Shown here piece by piece: positions 1-6,542 of a DNA stretch of 8,673 nt. The notes below the pieces were generated by a model, which was not told the origin of the DNA, searched no databases, and saw nothing but the letters and a program-made list of their open reading frames with translations. Source of the DNA: Thiotrichaceae bacterium UBA7359 (GTDB taxonomy: Bacteria; Pseudomonadota; Gammaproteobacteria; Eutrophobiales; Eutrophobiaceae); the NCBI GenBank assembly GCA_905182825.1, contig CAJJDJ010000010.1:1-8673 (forward strand), given 5' to 3'. Positions within the stretch are counted from its first letter, which is position 1. Each line of letters begins with the position of its first letter. The translations under genes were made by a program, and so were the position numbers.

Positions 1-2
1 AG

Positions 3-80
3 ATACAATATCTAACTGAAAAAGATGTTCAACTAGAGCGTTCTTTTCGATATGCTCATTCTCCCTTAATTAGTCCATGA
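3..80 (+). CDS. 3' end of an unidentified protein-coding gene (partial)
   Basis: An open frame enters from the left edge and ends at a TGA at 78-80. It encodes 25 residues ending in RYAHSPLISP, with a mix of charged and aromatic residues that looks like a real C-terminus. The other two plus-strand frames stop within the first 18 bases. The gene would converge on xthA, with a weak hairpin between the two. I do not recognise the family from this fragment. A chance open frame of this length in AT-rich DNA is quite possible, so confidence is low. Confidence 0.4.
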   Translation: MQYLTEKDVQLERSFRYAHSPLISP

Positions 81-125
81 AGTTTACTTGGAAAGAACTA
101 ATTTATCAGTGCTTCTATACATAGC

Positions 126-144
126 ACAGAATCTTATTCTGTTT
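126..144 (+). terminator. weak hairpin between convergent genes, possible terminator
   Basis: A perfect 7-bp stem (ACAGAAT at 126-132 paired with ATTCTGT at 136-142) has a 3-base loop and only three T residues after it on the plus strand. It lies between the stop of the partial plus-strand gene and the stop of xthA, where a terminator is expected. The stem is AT-rich and the T tract is short. On the minus strand no T tract follows it, so termination of xthA by this hairpin is not supported. Confidence 0.3.
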
Positions 145-185
145 AAAAGTCAGATTCGCTAATATAATTGACATTTCTTAAAAAA

Positions 186-956
186 TTAAAGCTCAAATAC
201 CGCAATTACTGGCGTGTGATCTGAAGGACGCGATAGTTTGCGAGGTTCTTTATCGATATAAGATGAGCTACAGTTTTTTGCTAAACTGCTTGATGCAAGG
301 ATAAGATCAATTCTTAGGCCGTGGTTGCGTATGAAACCGGCTGCACGGTAATCCCACCAGGAAAAACTTTTCTCAGGTTGATCAAATGAACGAAAACAAT
401 CGCTGAAACCACTAGTCAATATTTTATTTAATTCATTTCTTTCCGCTTGGCTTACCAGATTGCAGCCTTTCCATTTCTCTGGAGCATGCACATCTCGATC
501 TTCTGGTGCAATATTGAAATCACCTAAGACGATAACATGATCATTTTTTGATTGTAGATACTTAATGAAAGGATACAGCTTAGAAAACCATTCTAATTTG
601 TAATGGTATTTTTCTGAATTTACTTCTGCGCCATTAGGAACATATAAATTCAACACGACAACACCTTGAGTTTTAACAGCTAAGACTCGTTTTTGCAGAT
701 CACCATAGCCAGGGATAGCTGTCGCTATGGTTTTAACAGGTGATTTACAGATAGTTGAAACACCATTATAGGTTTTTTGCCCAACAAATTTTACATGATA
801 ACCAGCTTCTTTTATTGCATCTTCGGGAAAATTGTCATCAGTAGTTTTTGTTTCTTGTATAGCGAGAACATCTGGACTTTCAGACTCTAGCCATTGTAAA
901 ACATGAGGAAGTCGGACTCTAAGAGAATTAACATTCCAAGTTGCTATCTTGAACAT
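186..956 (-). CDS. xthA: exodeoxyribonuclease III (AP endonuclease)
   Basis: A 256-residue cytoplasmic DNA repair enzyme of the exonuclease/endonuclease/phosphatase fold. Family members cut DNA 5' of abasic sites and have 3'-5' exonuclease and 3'-phosphatase activity in base excision repair. The catalytic set is complete: N8 in WNVNSLR, E35 in QETK, Y105 in LYVPNG, D146 and N148 in GDFNIAP, D217 in LRIDLIL, and D246-H247 in SDHTP. The SWWDYR stretch (199-204) that precedes the DNA-binding loop is also present. Length is slightly below the 268 residues of E. coli XthA. The ATG at 954-956 begins the first beta strand directly, so the start is well fixed by homology even though no clear Shine-Dalgarno precedes it. 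It is the last gene of the minus-strand cluster, 52 bases after the SH3 gene. Confidence 0.95.
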   Translation of the reverse strand: MFKIATWNVNSLRVRLPHVLQWLESESPDVLAIQETKTTDDNFPEDAIKEAGYHVKFVGQKTYNGVSTICKSPVKTIATAIPGYGDLQKRVLAVKTQGVVVLNLYVPNGAEVNSEKYHYKLEWFSKLYPFIKYLQSKNDHVIVLGDFNIAPEDRDVHAPEKWKGCNLVSQAERNELNKILTSGFSDCFRSFDQPEKSFSWWDYRAAGFIRNHGLRIDLILASSSLAKNCSSSYIDKEPRKLSRPSDHTPVIAVFEL

Positions 957-1008
957 GCTAAGTATTGAAGTTTAAAGTTCATTAAAATTAGTCTAGAAAA
1001 AAGTTAGA

Positions 1009-1728
1009 TCAAATACGAAAACCACCGTGTCTGCGTCGATTATAGAGGTCCAATATAAAAACCCCTCCTCCTATACCGAACAAAAAAACGATAAACAGCG
1101 TAAAAGGCATCTGTTTCATTTTATTTATAGAAAAAGAACCTTTAGTTGATGACCCTTCAATTAGGTTTACTTTTATATCTGACGATTCAAGTAGTGCAAT
1201 TAGTTGTCTGTTTTTCTGTTGCAGTGTTTCTATATCAGAAAGGAATTTTTCTGAATCATCAAAATCTGCAACATTTGCCTTAAGAGCGGCGAGTTGTGCC
1301 TGCAGAGCACCCGCTTTTAATCGTTCCGAATTTAATTGTTGTTCAAGCTTTTTTTGAACTTCCGGTTGATTAGTAGACGTTGTCATTGTTCTAGTCTTTA
1401 GTTGATCGATTACTTGTTTCAGAGTCTTGTTGTTTTCTTCTAATTCGTTTATTCGTGATTTACCGGGTTTTTTTACGACGACATATTTATTATTGATCCA
1501 TCCTTTTGTCCCACCAGTTTCTTGAACATGAATCAAATCATTATCACGTTCGATTACGTATAATGATGAACCACTAGAGACAAGTTTGATAATCGGGCTG
1601 TCTATAGTGGGGCTACTATGTAAACCGATTTTTAATTCATCTATTACATAGACAGTCTCAGCACTTACCATAGATGAGAGTAAAAAAAATATGCCAAATA
1701 GTATTTGTTGTGCTCTTAAGTTATGCAT
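1009..1728 (-). CDS. TIGR04211-type SH3 domain protein (YgiM-like), periplasmic, membrane-anchored
   Basis: A 239-residue exported protein. Residues 1-23 form a signal peptide (hydrophobic core ILFGIFFLLSS, cleavage expected after VSA). Residues about 24-88 form a bacterial SH3 domain (ETVYVIDEL to GWINNKYV). Residues about 92-185 are a predicted coiled coil rich in Gln, Glu, Leu and Lys. Residues 207-227 are a transmembrane helix, followed by a short basic tail (RRRHGG). This layout of signal, SH3, coiled coil and C-terminal anchor is that of the TIGR04211/YgiM family, whose function is poorly defined; bacterial SH3 domains often bind cell-wall peptides. AAGGA (complement of 1735-1739) is a good Shine-Dalgarno about 6 bases before the ATG and overlaps the prlC stop codon, which suggests coupled translation. 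Confidence 0.88.
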   Translation of the reverse strand: MHNLRAQQILFGIFFLLSSMVSAETVYVIDELKIGLHSSPTIDSPIIKLVSSGSSLYVIERDNDLIHVQETGGTKGWINNKYVVVKKPGKSRINELEENNKTLKQVIDQLKTRTMTTSTNQPEVQKKLEQQLNSERLKAGALQAQLAALKANVADFDDSEKFLSDIETLQQKNRQLIALLESSDIKVNLIEGSSTKGSFSINKMKQMPFTLFIVFLFGIGGGVFILDLYNRRRHGGFRI

Positions 1729-1737
1729 TATTATTCC

Positions 1738-3777
1738 TTAAGCTGTAATTCCTGAATGTCTTAATAAAGGTTCAATGCTTGGTTTTCGTCCACGAAATTC
1801 AATAAATAAATCCATTGGTTCACGACTCCCACCTTGTTCAAGAATTGATTGTAGAAACGCTTTCCCAGTCTTTTTGTCAAAGATACCCCTTTCTTCGAAT
1901 TTGGAAAAGGCATCTGCGGATAAGACTTCGGCCCATTTATAGCTATAGTAACCGGCTGCGTAACCACCCGCAAAGATATGAGCGAAGCTATGTTGAAATC
2001 GATTGAAATCAGGTGTTTCGACAACAGCGACTTTTTCCCGAATCTCATCGAGCAAGTCTTGTATTATAAGTGAATCACTTATCGCAAATTCCATATGTAA
2101 TCGATAGTCAAATAGAGAGAATTCCAATTGTCTAAGCATTTTCATTCCGGCCTGAAATGTTCTTGCCTTCATCATTTTTTTAAATATCTTGTTGTCAAGA
2201 ATTTCACCGCTATCTATATGCCTAGCAAAAAGGTCGAGAGCTTCTTTTTCCCAACACCAATTTTCCATAAATTGGCTTGGTAACTCGACTGCATCCCAGG
2301 GGACACCATTAATTCCAGAAACACCACTATATTCAATTTTTGTCATCATGTGGTGCAACCCATGACCAAATTCATGAAACAAAGTGGTTACTTCGTCATG
2401 CGTTAGTAGAGCGGGCTTATCACCAAGAGGCGGTGAGAAATTACAGGTTAAATAGGCCACCGGATTTTGGATACCCGTTGAGGTTTTTTTTCTGACGATG
2501 CATTCATCCATCCATGCCCCACCTCGTTTATGTCGACGGGCAAATAGGTCTAGATAAAAACTACCACTTATTTCACCCTCTTGATTCAGAATATCATAGA
2601 ACATAACATCCTTATGCCAGATTTGAACTCCTTCGCGTTGATTGATCGTCACGCCATAAAGTTTTTCAGTAATAGCAAACAAGCCCTCTATGACCTGATT
2701 TACAGAGAAATAAGCGCGTAATTCTTCTTGTGAAATATCAAATTTTTTCTGTCTTAATTTTTCTGAATAATAAACAACATCCCAAGCTTGAAGCCTAGGT
2801 ACGTTTGCTGTTTCTTTTGCAAACAATGTTAACTCTTCGTACTCTTGCTCAGCATATTTCTTGGTCCGTTCAATCAGATTATTTAAAAAATCTAATACTT
2901 CATTGGTATTTTCCGCCATTTTTGTAGCTAATGAATAATGTGCATAGCTTTCGAAGCCAAGAAGTTTTGCTTTCTCTGTTCGATATTGAAGTATTTTATT
3001 CATGATTTCGCTATTATCAAATTGACCAGCATTTGGTCCTTTCTCAGAAGCGCGGGTCACGTAAGCCCCATATATCTCTTCTCTTAAACTAGCGTTATCA
3101 GCGTATTGCATCACTGGCATATAGGATGGGAATTCCAAAGTAAATATCCATCCTTCTTTTCCTACATCTTTTGCAGTTTGTGCTGCTAATTCAATGCATG
3201 ATTCAGGCAAACCCTCGAGCTCATCTTTATCAGTGATTAGTTTTCTCCAAGCATGAGTAGCATCAAGCAAGTTTTCTTCAAATTTGGTTTGAAGTTTTGA
3301 AAGTTGTTGTTGAATTAATTTGTAACGTTCTTTTGCTTTTGTGTCGAGAGCAATTCCAGAAAGCTGAAAATCTCGCAGAGAATTAGTGACAATTTTTTGT
3401 TGTGCAGTTGACAAAAATTTAAATGAATCGGCCCCTGCAATTTGTTCATATGCGTGAAATAGTTCTTCATTTTGACCCATTTCGGTAGAGTAATCAGAGA
3501 GCTTGCTTATACAGTTGTTATAAGCTTCCCGAAGTTGATCATTATCAGCAACCGAATGCAGGTGACTGGCAGGTGACCAAGTACGGTTTAGTTTATCATT
3601 CATGTCTTCCAGTGTTTGTAGAAGGTTATCCCAATTATAATTCTTTGTGTTGGCTAATAGTGATTGAACGATGATTCTACTTTCTGCTAGTAGTTTGTCG
3701 ATAGTGGGCTCAACATCAGATACGTTAATATTTTCGAACGCAGGAAGTTCTTCTGTTTGTATAAGTAGATTTTTCAT
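1738..3777 (-). CDS. prlC: oligopeptidase A, M3 family zinc metallopeptidase
   Basis: A 679-residue cytoplasmic peptidase, almost the same length as E. coli OpdA/PrlC (680). The family degrades short peptides, including cleaved signal peptides. The zinc site is intact: H468-E-F-G-H472 supplies two ligands and the catalytic glutamate E469, and E498 in VELPSQFMENW is the third ligand. The C-terminal segment GYAAGYYSYKWAEVLSADAF (605-624) carries the conserved tyrosines that line the active site in M3 enzymes. No signal peptide is present. It is the first gene of the minus-strand cluster, with the SH3 gene starting 9 bases after its stop. No good Shine-Dalgarno is visible before the ATG, but the start matches the N-terminal position expected for the family. 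The AT-rich upstream region has several -10-like hexamers but no convincing paired -35. Confidence 0.96.
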   Translation of the reverse strand: MKNLLIQTEELPAFENINVSDVEPTIDKLLAESRIIVQSLLANTKNYNWDNLLQTLEDMNDKLNRTWSPASHLHSVADNDQLREAYNNCISKLSDYSTEMGQNEELFHAYEQIAGADSFKFLSTAQQKIVTNSLRDFQLSGIALDTKAKERYKLIQQQLSKLQTKFEENLLDATHAWRKLITDKDELEGLPESCIELAAQTAKDVGKEGWIFTLEFPSYMPVMQYADNASLREEIYGAYVTRASEKGPNAGQFDNSEIMNKILQYRTEKAKLLGFESYAHYSLATKMAENTNEVLDFLNNLIERTKKYAEQEYEELTLFAKETANVPRLQAWDVVYYSEKLRQKKFDISQEELRAYFSVNQVIEGLFAITEKLYGVTINQREGVQIWHKDVMFYDILNQEGEISGSFYLDLFARRHKRGGAWMDECIVRKKTSTGIQNPVAYLTCNFSPPLGDKPALLTHDEVTTLFHEFGHGLHHMMTKIEYSGVSGINGVPWDAVELPSQFMENWCWEKEALDLFARHIDSGEILDNKIFKKMMKARTFQAGMKMLRQLEFSLFDYRLHMEFAISDSLIIQDLLDEIREKVAVVETPDFNRFQHSFAHIFAGGYAAGYYSYKWAEVLSADAFSKFEERGIFDKKTGKAFLQSILEQGGSREPMDLFIEFRGRKPSIEPLLRHSGITA

Positions 3778-3933
3778 ATAAATAGATATTGGTTTAATAA
3801 TTACAATTTCAAGATATTAGTCTCTCGTTGTCAGACAGCTAGTCTAATATTTTTTAGTCAAATGAGTAGTATAACGCATAGTATAAACAGGCTGACTGAT
3901 TATACAGAATAAATATGTACTCGATTAATCAAA

Positions 3934-4080
3934 TCATAGTTCATGTATAGAAAATATTATAAATGATTGGAGATTAAATTTTTCATTTATGAAATTCATC
4001 AAAATTAAGAATTTTTGCTTATGATGATTCTGTTGGATGAGCTCATCTGGTATTTGTCTGATTTTTGCTATTTTTGCCAT
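3934..4080 (-). CDS. possible 48-residue hypothetical protein (doubtful)
   Basis: A minus-strand open frame begins with ATG at 4080-4078 and ends with TGA at 3936-3934. The start, MAKIAKIRQIPDELIQQ, reads as a plausible basic, helical beginning, and an AGAG stretch lies about 8 bases before the ATG. The C-terminal half is rich in Ile, Phe and Asn, as expected from random AT-rich DNA. I recognise no family. It lies upstream of prlC in the same direction, so it could be a small gene, a remnant, or chance. Confidence 0.15.
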   Translation of the reverse strand: MAKIAKIRQIPDELIQQNHHKQKFLILMNFINEKFNLQSFIIFSIHEL

Positions 4081-4223
4081 ATCAAACTCTGTAATTTATT
4101 CGCATTAAATATCACTAATAGTTGGCTGCTCTTCAAAATTGATTCCGGCTATTGTAAGTTTTAATCAATTAACTACCTAAAAAAATGGGATATTGAATAT
4201 AAATAGGATATTATTAAAACTTA

Positions 4224-4252
4224 TTGATAATAATTCTCATTGTGATTATAAT
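4224..4252 (+). promoter_or_regulatory. sigma-70 promoter containing a Fur box
   Basis: The -35 TTGATA (4224-4229; 5 of 6 to consensus) and -10 TATAAT (4247-4252; 6 of 6) are separated by exactly 17 bases. The overlapping stretch 4225-4239 matches the 7-1-7 Fur consensus TGATAAT-N-ATTATCA at 13 of 14 positions. A repressor there would overlap the -35 and block RNA polymerase, so iron-repressed transcription is expected. The start point would be near 4259. The first long gene downstream is the porin at 4579. Confidence 0.8.
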
Positions 4253-4258
4253 TACTAT

Positions 4259-4578
4259 TATTAATTTGTGTGAGGGTTACTAAATATTTATCAATACGTA
4301 TGTTTGAGCTTGCAGTGTGGTCACTGAAATTGAAGTCAAGACAGAATTGAAATCTGTGATGAGTGATTTATTTGATATTTGTATCCTTGATGCCTCTACA
4401 GCCCTTAACTGTTTAGGCGGAACACTCAAGCCAAAAATGAATTGTGCGGTTCTATTTAGCCTATTAAAAGTAGCACTGCTAAATGAAATTTATTTGTAAA
4501 TAACTTTGAACCATAAATGTTTGTAATCCTCATTAGGTTTTAGACAAGTATCGAGTTTTATTAATAGGAGTAAATAGT
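4259..4578 (+). promoter_or_regulatory. long 5' leader between Fur promoter and porin gene
   Basis: If transcription starts near 4259 the porin mRNA has about 320 bases of leader. It contains a 5-bp stem with a tetraloop (CAGTG 4313-4317, CACTG 4322-4326) and a 7-bp stem with a 17-base loop (ATTTAGC 4454-4460, GCTAAAT 4478-4484). It also holds a GTG-initiated 60-codon open frame (4317-4499) ending VALLNEIYL. That frame has only a weak GAG at 4306-4308 upstream and no family I recognise. No T-tract terminator is visible before the porin. The leader could hold a regulatory element or a small gene, or be unstructured. Confidence 0.35.
4566..4570 (+). promoter_or_regulatory. strong ribosome binding site of the porin gene
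   Basis: AGGAG lies 8 bases before the ATG at 4579. It is the best Shine-Dalgarno in the plus-strand cluster and fixes the porin start. It suggests a highly expressed product, in contrast to the weak sites before the FMN-binding and PepSY genes. Confidence 0.8.
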
Positions 4579-5802
4579 ATGTTTTACAAGAAAAAATTGT
4601 TTCTAATGTTATCAACCATATTCATTTGTGCATCAGCTCAAGCTGCAACACCCGATGCCGACCAGATGTGGAAGATGATTCAACAGCAACAACTAGTTAT
4701 AGACGAATTAAAAAAGAAATTAGAAAAGACAGATCAAAAAGTAGAAGTTACCGAAAAGAAAGTTGAGGAGACGGCTCTTGAAGTAGAAGCAGCTACCGAC
4801 GCAATGGTAGCTCAGACATCAAGTTCCGGTGGGGGTTGGTTTGATAAGACTAATATCGGTGGTTATGGTGAGATGCATTATAACAGCAAAGATGATGGGA
4901 ATGATGAAGTTGATTTCCATCGTTTTGTTTTGTATTTTGGTCATGAATTCACAGATAGTATTCGTTTCTTTTCTGAATTAGAGATAGAGCATTCATTAGC
5001 TGGAGAAGGAAAACCAGGTGAAGTTGAGCTTGAGCAGGCATGGATAGAAATGGATATTACGGACAATCATCGATTACGTGCCGGTTTAGATATAATCCCG
5101 GTAGGCATTATCAACTATACTCATGAGCCGCATACGTTTTATGGTGTTGAACGTCCTGAAGTGGAAAAAAGAATTATTCCTGCAACATGGTGGGAAGCGG
5201 GTATTGGTTTGAATGGTGAGTTAGCTCCTGGCTTGAATTACGACGTGGTCTTACATTCGGGTCTTGAAACAACATCTAACATAAGAAGCGGTCGACAAAA
5301 AGTTGCACAAGCAAATGCTGACCATCCAGCAATAACTACGAGACTTCGTTATACCGGCACGCCTGGTCTAGAAGTTGGTGGTTCTTTTCAATATCAGAGT
5401 GATATCACCGCTGGCCAGACTACCGAATCGAATTCAGCCACTTTATTTGAGGGACATATTATCTATGATCATAGCTCGGGCCTCGGTGTTAAAGCGCTTT
5501 ACGCTAGATGGGATCTGGATGATGAGTTACAAGCGGGTAGGGATGATAGTGAGCAATGGGGTTATTATGTTGAGCCTCAGTATAGATTTCCACTCTCTTT
5601 TGTGCCAGGTGAGCTAGGTGTGTTTGCCAGATGGAGTGAATTAGATTATGCCAATAATAAAGAAGAAGAGCGCATAGGATTTGGATTGAATTATTGGCCG
5701 ACAGATAGAGTTGCTTTCAAGTTTGATTTCACGAACACTGATGATAAAGATGCTAACACTTCGTCTAAGACATTAAACCTAGGTCTTGGATACACATTCT
5801 AG
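4579..5802 (+). CDS. outer-membrane porin (phosphate-selective porin O/P-like), N-terminal coiled coil
   Basis: A 407-residue outer-membrane protein. Residues 1-22 are a signal peptide (cleavage expected after AQA). Residues about 28-78 form a charged coiled coil rich in Gln, Lys, Glu and Val. A Ser/Gly linker follows (SSSGGG, 81-86). From about 90 to the end, alternating amphipathic strands form a beta barrel that closes with the C-terminal signature LGLGYTF, a terminal Phe as recognised by the BAM machinery. The NIGGYGEMHYN start of the barrel and EVELEQAWIEMDI are typical of the OprP/O-like superfamily. The barrel is visibly rich in Asp and Glu, unlike basic phosphate channels, so the substrate should not be taken from the family name. 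The Fur-type promoter upstream and the iron importer downstream suggest a role in uptake of iron or an iron complex (inference). A strong terminator follows directly. Confidence 0.85.
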   Translation: MFYKKKLFLMLSTIFICASAQAATPDADQMWKMIQQQQLVIDELKKKLEKTDQKVEVTEKKVEETALEVEAATDAMVAQTSSSGGGWFDKTNIGGYGEMHYNSKDDGNDEVDFHRFVLYFGHEFTDSIRFFSELEIEHSLAGEGKPGEVELEQAWIEMDITDNHRLRAGLDIIPVGIINYTHEPHTFYGVERPEVEKRIIPATWWEAGIGLNGELAPGLNYDVVLHSGLETTSNIRSGRQKVAQANADHPAITTRLRYTGTPGLEVGGSFQYQSDITAGQTTESNSATLFEGHIIYDHSSGLGVKALYARWDLDDELQAGRDDSEQWGYYVEPQYRFPLSFVPGELGVFARWSELDYANNKEEERIGFGLNYWPTDRVAFKFDFTNTDDKDANTSSKTLNLGLGYTF

Positions 5803-5850
5803 TGTTGTAGATATTTAGTTTAACTATAAGTTCTTTGGTAGTGATAATTA

Positions 5851-5880
5851 AGGGCGCTTATTAGCGCCCTCTTTTTATTT
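5851..5880 (+). terminator. Rho-independent terminator after the porin gene
   Basis: A perfect 8-bp GC-rich stem (AGGGCGCT at 5851-5858, AGCGCCCT at 5863-5870) with a TATT loop is followed by CTTTTTATTT. It lies 48 bases after the porin stop. It separates the porin transcript from the FMN-binding gene, which therefore needs its own promoter or readthrough. Confidence 0.93.
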
Positions 5881-5915
5881 TTACGTTGCATTATAAACCT
5901 AGTAATAATGTATGA

Positions 5916-5984
5916 CCGTATAGATACGGAGACTAGTCTAGGGCATGAAGATGTACATCAATATACCATATACTGTAAGATCTT
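5916..5984. repeat. cluster of four palindromes before the FMN-binding gene
   Basis: Four separate dyads lie in 69 bases: CCGTAT-AG-ATACGG (5916-5929), AGACTAGTCT (5930-5939, abutting the first), GATGTACATC (5950-5959) and AAGATCTT (5977-5984). The first two together are a 24-base block of back-to-back inverted repeats. Their position between terminator and start codon suits operator sites. No Fur consensus is present here, so if they act, another regulator is likely (inference). Confidence 0.45.
5969..5974 (+). promoter_or_regulatory. possible -10 element of the FMN-binding/PepSY pair
   Basis: TATACT lies 32 bases before the ATG at 6007, giving a predicted leader of about 25 bases. The hexamer 17 bases upstream (TGAAGA, 5946-5951) is a poor -35, which would fit a promoter that needs an activator. 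Three of the four palindromes lie upstream of this hexamer or across its -35, and the last (5977-5984) covers the expected start point. Confidence 0.3.
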
Positions 5985-6006
5985 GAAGAATTGAAATGAA
6001 AGTGAA

Positions 6007-6528
6007 ATGTTAAAAGTACTTGTAATAACTATTTTATGTAATCTGATTTTCCTGAGCAATCATAGTCTAGCTAAGGGAGTATATCTTGAACCGAAAGAAT
6101 TTCTCGAGCAAGCCTTCACAAATAACCCGCCTAAATTAAAAAAATTGTGGATTACGAAAGAATTAAAAGCTCAGATTAAGTCATTGCTTGGCTACGATAT
6201 CCACGTAGTACGATTACGTTATTGGGATAATGGTGAAAAGACAGCTTGGATTTTGGAAGAAATAGGTCGTGATAAACCGATCACTACCGGTGTCGTTGTA
6301 AAAAATGAAAAAATTGAGCAATTAAATGTTTTAATATTTCGTGAATCACGCGGTTGGGAAGTGAAATACCCCTTTTTTACTGATCAATTCAAGCAAGCAA
6401 TCCTGACTGAAAAAAATCAATTGAGTAAGAAAATAGATGGCATATCAGGGGCAACGTTATCAGTTTATGCATTAACTAAGGTTGCTAAATTGGCGCTATT
6501 TTTAAACACACATATTAAAATAAAATAA
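6007..6528 (+). CDS. exported FMN-binding domain protein with covalent flavinylation motif
   Basis: A 173-residue secreted protein. Residues 1-22 are a signal peptide (hydrophobic VLVITILCNLIFL, cleavage expected near SLA). The rest is a single FMN-binding (FMN_bind) domain, about 60-168. It contains DGISGATLS at 144-152, the motif in which the ApbE flavin transferase attaches FMN by a phosphoester bond; by comparison with NqrC and RnfG the acceptor is T150. The domain should therefore carry a bound flavin in the periplasm and act as an electron carrier. No heme-binding CXXCH motif is present. The PepSY membrane protein begins 14 bases after the stop, so the two form an operon and probably a redox pair. 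No apbE gene is in the window. A role in ferric reduction is inferred from the neighbours. Confidence 0.85.
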   Translation: MLKVLVITILCNLIFLSNHSLAKGVYLEPKEFLEQAFTNNPPKLKKLWITKELKAQIKSLLGYDIHVVRLRYWDNGEKTAWILEEIGRDKPITTGVVVKNEKIEQLNVLIFRESRGWEVKYPFFTDQFKQAILTEKNQLSKKIDGISGATLSVYALTKVAKLALFLNTHIKIK

Positions 6529-6542
6529 TAAATTAATAAACT

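Larger units (their letters stand above)
3778..4578. other. 801-base intergenic region between divergent prlC and porin genes
   Basis: This is AT-rich and without a convincing gene. The left side (3778-3900) must hold the minus-strand promoter for prlC; TATACT- and TATAAT-like hexamers are visible on the minus strand but none has a clear -35. An inverted repeat (ATATTAG at 3814-3820, CTAATAT at 3844-3850) flanks a small TGTC-A-GACA dyad at 3829-3837, of unknown meaning. A 48-codon minus-strand open frame lies at 3934-4080. The right side holds the Fur-type promoter at 4224-4252 and a leader of about 320 bases with a 60-codon open frame at 4317-4499. No RNA gene or intrinsic terminator was recognised. 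Confidence 0.7.

Noticed and set aside
1761..2048. Antisense or out-of-frame open frames over prlC (1761-2048 minus, 1815-2006 plus)
   Set aside because: Both lie wholly inside the well-supported oligopeptidase A gene, and their translations show no domain or motif.
3833..3861. TTGACT on the minus strand (3861-3856) as the -35 of prlC
   Set aside because: The hexamer 17 bases downstream is CTGTCT, which does not resemble a -10, and other spacings do no better.
4300..4350. 16-residue frame (MFELAVWS...) at the start of the porin leader, considered as a leader peptide
   Set aside because: It has no Shine-Dalgarno, no run of regulatory codons, and no terminator/antiterminator pair behind it.
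5375..5617. 80-codon plus-strand frame inside the porin
   Set aside because: It is out of frame with a clear beta-barrel coding region and its product resembles no family; it is a shadow.
5882..6006. Fur box before the FMN-binding gene
   Set aside because: The best alignment to TGATAAT-N-ATTATCA gives only about 7 of 14 matches, so I do not call one.
989..6070. Repeated TAGTCTA(G) near 989, 3840, 5934 and 6063
   Set aside because: About one copy per strand is expected by chance in AT-rich DNA of this length, the copies show no common spacing or position, and one lies inside a signal-peptide coding region.
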